NCBI GenBank assembly: GCA_012271025.1
Contig: JAAXHF010000645.1
Location: 1 to 12,459 of the forward strand
Direction of reading: 5' to 3'
Source: Deltaproteobacteria bacterium
Lineage (GTDB): Bacteria > Desulfobacterota_B > Binatia > Bin18
Length of the DNA stretch: 12,459 nt
Positions within the stretch are counted from its first letter, which is position 1; each line of letters begins with the position of its first letter. The notes under the pieces are model-generated. The model made no database searches and was not told where the DNA came from. It saw only the letters and a list, made by a program, of their open reading frames with translations. Shown piece by piece: positions 6,536 through 12,459 of this stretch. The position numbers were made by a program, and so were the translations under genes.

Positions 6536-7618
6536 TCACACCTCCGAACCCGTTGTGTCCCCCAGGGCTTCCGCCAGTCGCCTATGGGCGGCACACCCGA
6601 TGACCTCGGCAGAGGCGGGCGGGAGGTGTCTCGAGCCGGTCTTGAGCGCCCCAAGCCTGCGCCCCGCCTCGGCCAGCCGCCGGGCTGACAGGCGGCCTGT
6701 AGCCAGCGCCCGAAGACAGGCGTCCCGGGCCTGTATGGCTCGCTCCAGGCTGTGACACACCAGCAGCAGGTCCGTGCCCGCGACCAGCGCCTGAACCGCA
6801 GCCTGCTCAACGCTGCCGTGGCGGACGATTGCGCCCATCTCCAAATCGTCGCTGACCACAACCCCGTCAAAGCCGAGCCGGCGGCGCAACAGCTCGGTGA
6901 TAATCGGTTGCGACAGGCTGGCCGGCCGGTCCGGGTCGAGAGCCGGATAGACGACGTGGGCGGTCATGAGCATTGCGATCTGTTCCCCGCAGGCCCGGCG
7001 GAAGGGCGCCAGATCGGTCTGCTCAAGCAGGCTGGCCGACCGCTCATCGGTGGGCAAATCCTGGTGCGAATCGAGCCGCGTTGCTCCGTGACCGGGAAAA
7101 TGCTTGCCGCACGGAATGACGCCGGCCTCACGTAGACCACGGGCCAGCGCACTCCCCAGCGCCGCCACCTGCTGCGGCTGGCTCGAGAACGCCCGATCCC
7201 CAATGACGCCATTGTCGGGATTGGTCAACACGTCCAGCACCGGGGCAAAATTGAGATCAATCCCCACCGCCCGCAGTTCTTGTCCCATGGCCCGTCCGAC
7301 CCGATAGGCCAGCTCGGACGGCTGGGACGCGCCCGTGCGTGTCAGCCGCCGGGCCGGCGGAAAGTGGGTGAAGGGTGCACCCAGCCGCTGCACCCGGCCG
7401 CCCTCATGGTCGATCGCAATAAGCGGCGGGTCGGTCCGGTCCAGGCCGTGCAGCTCTTGGCATAGAGCGGCCAGCGCCTCAAGGTCAGTATAATTACGGC
7501 TGAACAGAATGACGCCGCCGGGCCGCAGGTCGAGCAGCAGCCGCCGGGTGTGGGAATCGAGTTCGGACCGGGGAATGCCGACCATGAAAAGCTGGCCCAA
7601 CTGTTCGGAGGTATCCAT
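6536..7618 (-). CDS. nagZ: Beta-N-acetylhexosaminidase, GH3 (peptidoglycan recycling)
   Basis: 360 residues, close to single-domain NagZ. It removes GlcNAc from GlcNAc-1,6-anhydroMurNAc-peptides in the cytoplasm; no signal peptide is seen. Hallmarks: LLLDLRPGGVILFSRN, IAIDHEGGRVQRLG (70-80), DLNFAPVLDV, IGDRAF, the KHFPGHG loop (172-178) with catalytic His185 in the following DSH, ending at HQDLP, and MLMTAHVVYPALD. The nucleophile is Asp257 in VVVSDDLEMGA. All residues expected for activity are present. There is no good Shine-Dalgarno before the ATG at 7618; instead an extended -10 lies where it would give a leaderless message. It is convergent with mtnA and divergent from panB. In Gram-negatives, NagZ products also signal beta-lactamase induction, but nothing here shows that. 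Confidence 0.94.
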   Translation of the reverse strand: MDTSEQLGQLFMVGIPRSELDSHTRRLLLDLRPGGVILFSRNYTDLEALAALCQELHGLDRTDPPLIAIDHEGGRVQRLGAPFTHFPPARRLTRTGASQPSELAYRVGRAMGQELRAVGIDLNFAPVLDVLTNPDNGVIGDRAFSSQPQQVAALGSALARGLREAGVIPCGKHFPGHGATRLDSHQDLPTDERSASLLEQTDLAPFRRACGEQIAMLMTAHVVYPALDPDRPASLSQPIITELLRRRLGFDGVVVSDDLEMGAIVRHGSVEQAAVQALVAGTDLLLVCHSLERAIQARDACLRALATGRLSARRLAEAGRRLGALKTGSRHLPPASAEVIGCAAHRRLAEALGDTTGSEV

Positions 7619-7624
7619 GGCCCG

Positions 7625-7633
7625 AGGCTAGCA
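7625..7633 (-). promoter_or_regulatory. Extended -10 promoter of nagZ, leaderless start
   Basis: On the minus strand TGCTAGCCT: TG at 7633-7632, hexamer TAGCCT 7630-7625. A start site 7 bases on falls at the A of the nagZ ATG (7618). No clear -35. The arrangement is nearly the same as before the gene at 4828. Confidence 0.42.
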
Positions 7634-7667
7634 GGAGCGGACGGCCAGGAATAGCGTGGCGGCCCTC

Positions 7668-7697
7668 TGGACAACAGTTCGGAGAATATGCTATCTG
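7668..7697 (+). promoter_or_regulatory. Putative panB promoter
   Basis: -35 TGGACA (7668-7673; five of six consensus bases), 18-base spacer, -10 TATCTG (7692-7697) with an extended TG at 7689-7690. Transcription from about 7704 would give a leader of roughly 270 bases before panB. Confidence 0.45.
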
Positions 7698-7703
7698 CAC
7701 GCG

Positions 7704-7972
7704 CGTTGAGTGCCTTGCCGTCCTTCTCCTACGCTGACCGAGGGACGAGCGGAATACGGGCGATGAACGCATCGACCCGGCGAGAACCGAGAAGGTGGCA
7801 GGGACGTGCCATAAGGCCGCTTGGATCCAGCCGGACCGAGACGGATGGCAGTCGGAATACACAGGGGACGGCGGAGGCACGTGTCCCAGCCTGGCGGCAA
7901 CGTGCTTTCGGTTCCTTCCCCTCCTTCTTTCCAGCCCTCCGACTCCGGTTCGAGCGTAAGGAGGGTTTCTGC
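7704..7972 (+). ncRNA. Long structured 5' leader of panB (possible pan-motif RNA or other cis-regulatory RNA)
   Basis: No gene is supported in 7619-7972. The leader holds four paired elements. (1) Hairpin 7755-7780: GGG-CGATG-AACG-CATCG-A-CCC with C7757-G7779 and U7755-G7780 added, leaving adenosines 7756 and 7775 bulged. (2) Hairpin TGGCA/TGCCA at 7796-7811. (3) A possible H-type pseudoknot, GGGAC 7865-7869 with GTCCC 7883-7887 and GCACGT 7877-7882 with ACGTGC 7900-7905. (4) Hairpin 7935-7965, in which CCCTCC pairs with the GGAGGG of the panB ribosome binding site. The published pan RNA motif is a stem-loop with two conserved bulged A's upstream of panB in Firmicutes, Chloroflexi and Deltaproteobacteria, so element 1 may be a member. 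I am matching this from memory of its description, not from an alignment. Confidence 0.4.
7935..7965 (+). promoter_or_regulatory. Hairpin sequestering the panB ribosome binding site
   Basis: CCCTCC (7935-7940) is complementary to GGAGGG (7960-7965), the core of the AAGGAGGG Shine-Dalgarno placed 8 bases before the panB ATG. An inner CTC/GAG pairing tightens the hairpin. GGAGG at 7873-7877 in the pseudoknot region could compete for the same CCTCC and free the site. Confidence 0.4.
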
Positions 7973-8797
7973 ATGCCGCACGCCGCACCCAAGGTCACCG
8001 TTCCCGAACTCCAGCGTCTCAAAACGGCCGCCACAAAGATCACTGCCCTGACCGCCTACGACTATCCGTTCGCCCGTCTTGTCGATGAGAGTGGCATCGA
8101 CGTCATCCTGGTCGGGGACTCGCTGGGGACCGCCGTGCAAGGAGCCGACACCACTCTGCCGGTGACGCTGGACGAGATGGTTTATCATACCCGGCTGGTC
8201 AGCCGAGCCCGGCCGCGGGCTCTGGTCGTGGCCGACATGCCGTTTCTCACCTACCAGGCCGGCATCTGCGCCGCTATTGCCAACGCCGGTCGTTTGCTCA
8301 AAGAGGGCGGGGCTGAGGCGGTCAAGCTGGAGGGTGGGGTGAATGTCCAGCGCGTTATCCGGGCGATCACCAATGTCGATATCCCGGTCATGGCCCACAT
8401 CGGCCTGACGCCGCAGTCGGTCCATCGGATGGGCGGCTTCAAGGTCCAGGGAAAAAAGTCGGGTCGTCGGCCCGGAGCCCGAGAGCGTCTGCTGGAAGAC
8501 GCCCAAGCCGTGGAGGACGCCGGGGCTTTTGCGATTGTGCTCGAAGGCGTCCCGTTCGATCTGGCCCGCGAGGTGACCCAGCGCGCGTCCATCCCGACCA
8601 TCGGCATTGGGGCCGGGCCGCACTGTGACGGACAGATTCTGGTGCTGCACGACCTGCTCGGCCTGGGCGGCAAGTTCTCACCAAAGTTCGTCAAACAGTA
8701 CGCCGATCTGCGCGGGGTGATTACCCAAGCCGTCAGAGCCTACATTGAAGACGTCCAGGGCGGGGCGTTTCCGCGCGACGCGCACTCCTTCCACTAG
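7973..8797 (+). CDS. panB: 3-methyl-2-oxobutanoate hydroxymethyltransferase (ketopantoate synthase)
   Basis: 274 residues, a normal PanB length. It adds a hydroxymethyl group from 5,10-methylene-THF to 2-ketoisovalerate to make ketopantoate, the first committed step of pantothenate and CoA synthesis; cytoplasmic (beta/alpha)8 enzyme. Signatures: ITALTAYDYPFARLVDE, VGDSLG with Mg ligand Asp49, VADMPFLTYQ with Asp88, AVKLEGG with Glu120, HIGLTPQSVHRMGGFKVQGK, catalytic Glu191 in VLEGVP, and IGIGAGPHCDGQILVLHDLLG. The ATG at 7973 is preceded by AAGGAGGG and is where homology begins. The frame stays open back to an ATG at 7688, but that 95-residue extension is Arg/Ser-rich and unlike PanB, so it is taken as leader. 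First gene of panB-panC-smpB-ssrA; panC starts 38 bases later. Confidence 0.97.
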   Translation: MPHAAPKVTVPELQRLKTAATKITALTAYDYPFARLVDESGIDVILVGDSLGTAVQGADTTLPVTLDEMVYHTRLVSRARPRALVVADMPFLTYQAGICAAIANAGRLLKEGGAEAVKLEGGVNVQRVIRAITNVDIPVMAHIGLTPQSVHRMGGFKVQGKKSGRRPGARERLLEDAQAVEDAGAFAIVLEGVPFDLAREVTQRASIPTIGIGAGPHCDGQILVLHDLLGLGGKFSPKFVKQYADLRGVITQAVRAYIEDVQGGAFPRDAHSFH

Positions 8798-8835
8798 GCC
8801 GGACACGGGGCCAGCCCCAGAACTGGGAGCCGTTT

Positions 8836-9678
8836 ATGCAGATCATTCACCGCGTATCCGAGATGCAGCGCTGGTCAGACACCCAGCGCCAGGCGGGCAA
8901 GAAGGTTGCCTTCGTGCCGACTATGGGCTTTTTGCACGAAGGCCATCTCAGCCTGGTCCGGGCGGCCAAACAGGCCGGCGATGTTGTCGTGGTCTCGATT
9001 TTTGTCAACCCCATGCAGTTCAACCAACAGGCCGACTTTGCCGCCTACCCGCGCAATGACGAGCAGGACCGGCGTCTGCTCAGCGAACTTGGGACTGACG
9101 TGTTGTTTAACCCCGACGCCTCGGAGATGTACCCGGATGGGTATCAGACTGCGGTCGAGGTCGAAAAGGTCAGCCAGCCGCTGTGTGGCGCCCACCGGCC
9201 GGGGCATTTTCGCGGGGTGACGACAGTGGTGGCCAAGCTGTTCAACATGGTCAAGCCCCACGCAGCCCTGTTTGGCGAAAAGGACTTTCAGCAGTGCGTA
9301 GTGATCAAACGCATGGTCACGGACCTGAATTTTGACCTGGAAATCGTGGCCATGCCGACCGTGCGTGAGGCGGACGGCCTGGCCATGAGTTCCCGTAACG
9401 CGCGTCTCAGCCCTGCCCAGCGGCAGACCAGCCTGTGTATCGCCAGTGCGCTGAACACCGCCCAGCAACTGGTTGGACAGGGCGAACGGCGGGCCGCGAC
9501 CATTCTGCGGGCCGTCCGCGACACGATCAGCGGCCAGGACGGCACGCGCCTGGAATACGCCTCGCTGTGCGATCCCGAAACGCTCGAAGAGGTTGAGGAA
9601 GTGACCCGGCCGACCCTGCTGGCCATCGCCGCCTGGGTCGGCGAGGTGCGGCTGATCGACAACCGGGTAATCGGCTGA
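8836..9678 (+). CDS. panC: Pantothenate synthetase (pantoate-beta-alanine ligase)
   Basis: 280 residues. It joins pantoate and beta-alanine using ATP through a pantoyl-adenylate, the last step of pantothenate synthesis; cytoplasmic dimer with a nucleotidyl-transferase Rossmann domain. Signatures: VPTMGFLHEGHLSLVRAAK, containing the HIGH-type ATP site HEGH (34-37), IFVNPMQFN, LCGAHRPGHFRGVTTVVAKLF for pantoate binding, LFGEKDFQQ (146-153), and the KMSKS-like MSSRN (184-188) in EADGLAMSSRNARLS. All main active-site blocks are intact. A GGGAG lies a few bases before the ATG. It follows panB on the same strand and is followed by smpB after 29 bases. No panE/ilvC or panD is in the window, so ketopantoate reductase and beta-alanine supply lie elsewhere. 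Confidence 0.97.
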   Translation: MQIIHRVSEMQRWSDTQRQAGKKVAFVPTMGFLHEGHLSLVRAAKQAGDVVVVSIFVNPMQFNQQADFAAYPRNDEQDRRLLSELGTDVLFNPDASEMYPDGYQTAVEVEKVSQPLCGAHRPGHFRGVTTVVAKLFNMVKPHAALFGEKDFQQCVVIKRMVTDLNFDLEIVAMPTVREADGLAMSSRNARLSPAQRQTSLCIASALNTAQQLVGQGERRAATILRAVRDTISGQDGTRLEYASLCDPETLEEVEEVTRPTLLAIAAWVGEVRLIDNRVIG

Positions 9679-9707
9679 GCAACAGGCCCCGCCCCGAGCA
9701 TGCTGCC

Positions 9708-10187
9708 ATGGCCAAGAAGCCAAAAACCAACCCAGGACAAAAACTCATCTGCGCCAACCGTCGGGCGCGTTTTGAGTACCATATTGAGGAGACCCACGAG
9801 GCCGGGCTGGTCCTCACCGGCGCGGAGGTGAAATCGCTCCGTCAGGGACGGGCCAATCTGAACGACAGCTATGCCCGGGTGAACCGTGGCGAAGCCTTTC
9901 TGCTGAACGCCCACATCAGCCACTATGAGCCGGCCCACCACTTCAAGACCGATCCCACCCGGGCTCGTAAGCTGCTGCTGCATAAGAAAGAAATCATGCG
10001 CCTGATGGGCAAGGTCCAGGAGCAGGGCTTGACCCTGGTTCCGCTGCGCCTATACTTCAGGGACGGCAAGGCCAAGGTTGAGTTGGCGCTTGCCAAAGGC
10101 AAGAAGCTCTACGATAAGCGAGCCACGACCCGTGAGCGTGATGTCAAACGTGACCTGGCGCGGGCCATGCGCAGAGACGCCCGGTAA
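9708..10187 (+). CDS. smpB: SsrA-binding protein, trans-translation factor
   Basis: 159 residues, full length. SmpB binds the tRNA-like part of tmRNA and brings it to stalled ribosomes, where its C-terminal tail enters the empty mRNA channel. Visible: basic N-terminus (MAKKPKTNPGQKLICANRRARFEYHIEE in outline), GLVLTGAEVKSLRQGRANLNDSYA, EAFLLNAHISHYE, LVPLRLYF, GKAKVELALAKGKKLYDKR and a basic helical tail TTRERDVKRDLARAMRR. These match the oligonucleotide-binding-fold core and the conserved GKKxYDKR tail motif. The ATG at 9708 has only a weak ribosome binding site; an ATG 8 bases before it is out of frame. Its RNA partner ssrA starts 29 bases after the stop, a common bacterial arrangement, and the two probably depend on the shared pan operon transcript plus the ssrA promoter. 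Confidence 0.97.
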   Translation: MAKKPKTNPGQKLICANRRARFEYHIEETHEAGLVLTGAEVKSLRQGRANLNDSYARVNRGEAFLLNAHISHYEPAHHFKTDPTRARKLLLHKKEIMRLMGKVQEQGLTLVPLRLYFRDGKAKVELALAKGKKLYDKRATTRERDVKRDLARAMRRDAR

Positions 10188-10198
10188 GACGCCGCGCT

Positions 10199-10207
10199 TG
10201 CTACAAT
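10199..10207 (+). promoter_or_regulatory. Extended -10 promoter of ssrA
   Basis: TGCTACAAT: TG at 10199-10200 and hexamer TACAAT (10202-10207; five of six consensus bases). The start site would be a few bases before the mature tmRNA 5' end at 10217. No clear -35. Confidence 0.6.
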
Positions 10208-10216
10208 TTCTCACAT

Positions 10217-10566
10217 GGGGGCGACTTGGTTTCGACGGGGGCTGGAAAGCCAAAGCTGCATGCCGGGGTTCTGTCTTTCCCGTAAAACAGGCAGGCTGCA
10301 ATCTAACTGCAGACGATTCTGAATACGCTCTGGCCGCCTAGCGCGGCCAGCGTCTTACCGGTCCGCGCCCGTAGGGCTGGCTAAGGCGTCGCAAATCGGG
10401 ATACGGCCGGCATCGTGCCGGGAGGTGTCGGCCCGACAATTTTTCTGGCTGGTCTTAACGCATCCTGCTCGTGGGAGACGCTGAGGCGAGATCAAAACAT
10501 GAGCTACGCATGTAGATGCTTTAGGGGGACTACTCTCGGACGCGGGTTCGATTCCCGCCGCCTCCA
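10217..10566 (+). ncRNA. ssrA: Transfer-messenger RNA (tmRNA), tag ADDSEYALAA
   Basis: About 350 bases, one-piece type. The 5' end GGGGGCGACTTGGTTTCGACG is typical in outline, and the acceptor stem pairs GGGGGCG (10217-10223) with CGCCTCC (10559-10565). This leaves discriminator A10566 and a G3-U pair, the identity element for alanyl-tRNA synthetase. The T arm is GCGGG-TTCGATT-CCCGC. CCA is not encoded and must be added. The tag frame starts at the resume codon GCA (10309-10311), after TAACT, and reads ADDSEYALAA with stop TAG at 10339-10341; the hydrophobic ALAA end is the ClpXP-type degron. The stop lies in a hairpin, CTGGCC...GGCCAG, as in helix 5 of other tmRNAs. It lies 29 bases after smpB. 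Confidence 0.97.
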
Positions 10567-10648
10567 TTCCTTTACGATCCTTCAGGAGCCCGACAAGGGC
10601 CGGTGCTGGAGGCAGCTCTCCGCGCCCAGCATTGACTCTGGGGGCGTT

Positions 10649-10665
10649 ATCAGCCGCCGGCTGAT
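10649..10665. terminator. Hairpin downstream of ssrA
   Basis: Perfect 7-bp stem ATCAGCC (10649-10655) / GGCTGAT (10659-10665) with a 3-base loop. There is no T-tract, so it is only a possible terminator or RNA-stability hairpin after ssrA. Around it, 10567-10823 holds no supported gene. Confidence 0.3.
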
Positions 10666-10686
10666 CTACACCGGTAAGACACATCA

Positions 10687-10740
10687 TCCGTGGCGGGCTC
10701 GGCCAGCGCCGCCCGCAGCAGGGCCGCGTCCGTGGCGGGC
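10687..10740. repeat. 12-base direct repeat
   Basis: TCCGTGGCGGGC at 10687-10698 and 10729-10740, each followed two bases later by GGCC. Two copies 42 bases apart in intergenic DNA; function unknown. Confidence 0.6.
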
Positions 10741-10757
10741 GAGGCCGCTGTTGCAGC

Positions 10758-10785
10758 GTAGGGGCGACGCAGGCGTCGCCCCTAC
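10758..10785. repeat. 13-bp perfect palindrome, REP/MITE-like element
   Basis: GTAGGGGCGACGC (10758-10770) and its exact reverse complement GCGTCGCCCCTAC (10773-10785), 2 bases between. It sits between the convergent ssrA and the secreted-protein gene. The GTAGGGGCG...CGCCCCTAC form resembles dispersed palindromes found in several bacterial genomes (from memory). It may also end transcription from both sides. Only one copy is in the window. Confidence 0.75.
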
Positions 10786-10823
10786 CGAACATCCGTCAGG
10801 AGGGACGGCCGCATGCCTCGCCT

Positions 10824-12416
10824 CTACTCAACATCCGTAATCACGAAGTTCTGACTGTTCTGCCGCCACTCCAACAGGGTACGCTGCCCCGAGTGCGGGA
10901 AGTCCTCCGCCACACATTCCCCTACGGCCCCCTCCACAAACTCCTGCCCCAGCGTCGTCACCGTGACCGTCGTCCGGCCCAACTCGACCCCATCGACCAA
11001 GGCGGTCACGGTATGCTGACCATCACCCAACAGGTTCCAGTTGAGCAACATGACAAACCCATTCTCCGTGTCCCCACAGGTATCCAGCGTATCCCCCCGC
11101 TCCAGGCCATACGCCGCCGTGTGCCACGCGAACTCCCCCTGCTCGGTCTCGATCTCGATCTCTACCCGCTCGGCCTCGCATACCCAGCCCCACAGCGCGC
11201 CTATCCCACTCTGCAACGCGTACGGCCCCGGATTCTCCAGCCGCCCCCCCAGATTCCCCACAGCTTCTGCGGTCAGATAAAAACCCGAGTTGATGATAAA
11301 GTCGAAGGGGACTGCGCTGCCGTCCGGTCTCGGAAGGTGGGCGGTGAACACGCGGGCGTAGCCCACCTTGGGGATGTCGGCGCTATCGGTATCGTCGGCG
11401 GGGTTGTCGAAGTGATACTGCCAGAAGCCGCCTGCCGGGCCACTTTCCGCTGCGGCGATGAGCTGCTCCACGATGAGCTCGCCAGTTACCGCGTCGCGGG
11501 AAATCCCTCCTCGTCGCTGCTCGAAGCGGTCCGGAAACGCGCCGTGAAACAGGATCTGCTTGTTGGCACGTCCCATCAAGGCGAGGTACACGGGATCGTG
11601 TCTCCAGGGCCCGTTCGGATCCCGCAGGACGATCCGGGCTTTCGACATAGCGGCCAGATCACCGGTCTCCAGGAGTGCGACGAAGTACTCCCCCGCTGCC
11701 GTGACGAAGGCCTGCAAGGTGGCTCGATCCACCACGTCCCTGGCCGTAATGGGTGGGTCGCCGTAATCGAGTGCTTCCTCGCTAATGGGAACCACGTGAG
11801 ACGCACGGAGATCGAAGCCGGCGAGCAGCACGTATGGGCTCTGGGAGTCGGCCGAGAAATATACGGTGGCGTACCCGGAGGCGCCCGGGACAGCGGGGAC
11901 GTTGAACGGGCCGCCATCCCCGGCGGCGGCGGCCGTGAAGGCGGCCAGGCCCGCAGCAGGGTCGGTCAGGGCGGCCGGGTCGATGCCCAAAGCGTGCAGG
12001 ATCGCGCCATAAATCGCGGGGGTGAGGAGCCTGCCGGACAAGGACATGTCCTTCGCGTGAACCAACACCCTGCCGTCGGGCGTCAGCCTTACGAGGTAGG
12101 TGGACCCGGACCGCCACGGACTCCCTTCCTGCCTGATGAGACACCTACTGTACGCGCGCTGCTGTGGCATTCTTCCCCAGAGATCGCCCGCAAGATAGTC
12201 TCTCGCGGCCAGGGCGAAGTCAGTCAGGTCGGCGCTGCCGTCTTCCACCTGCTGCGCCGTTACAGGCGGGTCCGCAGGCGGCGTCACGCCGGCAGGCAGT
12301 AGACACTCGAGCGGCGTCTGCGCCAGGGCATTGCGCCCATCGGAACAGATGCCGGTCAGCACGAGCAGACCGCTCAGAATCAGCGCTGTCGGGGTAAGCA
12401 CGGTTCCAGTTCGCAT
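10824..12416 (-). CDS. Secreted protein with two tandem Cache-like repeats and a C-terminal beta-rich domain
   Basis: 530 residues. Residues 1-32 are a signal peptide (hydrophobic core LTPTALILSGLLVLTG) with a signal peptidase I site after NALA. The Cys at 24 lacks a proper lipobox. Two related regions follow, ~51-215 and ~221-358. Each has a PxTAxxV opening, a helical stretch, a strand pair (YLVRLTPDGRVLVHAKD; YLALMGRANKQILFHGAF), a DP/D-G turn with a helix, and an aromatic strand. The second ends GGFWQYHFDNP...IPKVGYARVF, strongly like single-Cache (sCache_2) ligand-binding domains. Residues ~377-527 form a beta-rich domain (QSGIGALWGWVCEAERVEIEIE, GFVMLLNWNLLGDGQHTVTALVDG, FVITDVE), with Cys413/447/501 perhaps in disulfides. 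No membrane anchor or signalling output is present, so the usual chemoreceptor role is unlikely; a periplasmic or extracellular binding protein is inferred. AGAGGA lies 7 bases before the ATG. Confidence 0.75.
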   Translation of the reverse strand: MRTGTVLTPTALILSGLLVLTGICSDGRNALAQTPLECLLPAGVTPPADPPVTAQQVEDGSADLTDFALAARDYLAGDLWGRMPQQRAYSRCLIRQEGSPWRSGSTYLVRLTPDGRVLVHAKDMSLSGRLLTPAIYGAILHALGIDPAALTDPAAGLAAFTAAAAGDGGPFNVPAVPGASGYATVYFSADSQSPYVLLAGFDLRASHVVPISEEALDYGDPPITARDVVDRATLQAFVTAAGEYFVALLETGDLAAMSKARIVLRDPNGPWRHDPVYLALMGRANKQILFHGAFPDRFEQRRGGISRDAVTGELIVEQLIAAAESGPAGGFWQYHFDNPADDTDSADIPKVGYARVFTAHLPRPDGSAVPFDFIINSGFYLTAEAVGNLGGRLENPGPYALQSGIGALWGWVCEAERVEIEIETEQGEFAWHTAAYGLERGDTLDTCGDTENGFVMLLNWNLLGDGQHTVTALVDGVELGRTTVTVTTLGQEFVEGAVGECVAEDFPHSGQRTLLEWRQNSQNFVITDVE

Positions 12417-12459
12417 CTTCGGGTCCTCTTTCCTTTCTTAGAGCAATTTACGTTACCGT

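Noticed and set aside
7688..7972. N-terminal extension of PanB from an upstream ATG
   Set aside because: The extension is Arg/Ser-rich and unlike PanB, the ATG at 7973 has an excellent Shine-Dalgarno, and the stretch is better explained as a structured leader.
10567..10823. A short gene or tRNA after ssrA
   Set aside because: No frame with a start, ribosome binding site and protein-like composition, and no cloverleaf other than the tmRNA tRNA-like end.
10893..12302. 469-codon plus-strand frame opposite the secreted protein
   Set aside because: The minus-strand frame has a signal peptide, repeats, a Cache-like motif and a good Shine-Dalgarno; the plus frame is Arg/Gly/His-rich and featureless.
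1..12459. Defence island, prophage, transposon or CRISPR array
   Set aside because: No integrase, transposase, nuclease/helicase, toxin-antitoxin or regularly spaced repeat array is seen; the content is metabolic and housekeeping. The tmRNA 3' end, a common integration site, has no adjacent integrase or repeated attachment sequence.

Overview
The window is GC-rich, densely packed bacterial chromosome carrying mostly housekeeping genes. Several traits point to a Gram-negative, Deltaproteobacteria-like or candidate-phylum lineage (Tectomicrobia- or Binatota-type), though this is a weak inference: selenocysteine decoding, CaiB/BaiF and SMP-30 enzymes beside a stand-alone MetE-like protein, NagZ, and a secreted Cache-type protein. 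No phage, transposase, integrase or CRISPR array is visible.

Layout. 1-556: 3' end of an unrecognised acidic, proline-rich protein, closed by a rho-independent terminator (572-605). 742-4086 (+): a tight three-gene operon for a class III (CaiB/BaiF) CoA-transferase, an SMP-30/gluconolactonase-type beta-propeller and a zinc-dependent MetE-like methyltransferase. It looks like a small catabolic or C1 module of unknown substrate. 4153-4686 (-): a peroxiredoxin-like SELENOPROTEIN. A naive reading sees two short ORFs separated by an in-frame UGA, but the UGA lies exactly where the family has its active-site Cys (W-U-P-F-C). A bacterial SECIS hairpin follows at the canonical distance, and a near-consensus sigma70 promoter and Shine-Dalgarno lie upstream. 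4828-6526 (+): a single-pass membrane protein of unknown function, overlapping mtnA of the methionine salvage pathway. 6536-7618 (-): nagZ, peptidoglycan recycling.

7619-7972: a long non-coding leader before panB, with a putative promoter, a hairpin with two bulged adenosines (reminiscent of the 'pan' RNA motif), a possible H-type pseudoknot and a hairpin that hides the panB Shine-Dalgarno. 7973-10566 (+): panB-panC (first two steps of pantothenate/CoA synthesis), then smpB and its RNA partner ssrA (tmRNA, tag ADDSEYALAA). 10567-10823: intergenic DNA with a 13-bp perfect palindrome. 10824-12416 (-): a secreted protein with two tandem Cache-like repeats and a C-terminal beta-rich domain.

The most notable content is the selenoprotein, which standard gene calling would break in two, and the structured panB leader. 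An extended -10 element starting TGCTA recurs in five intergenic positions, and in two of them implies leaderless mRNAs.
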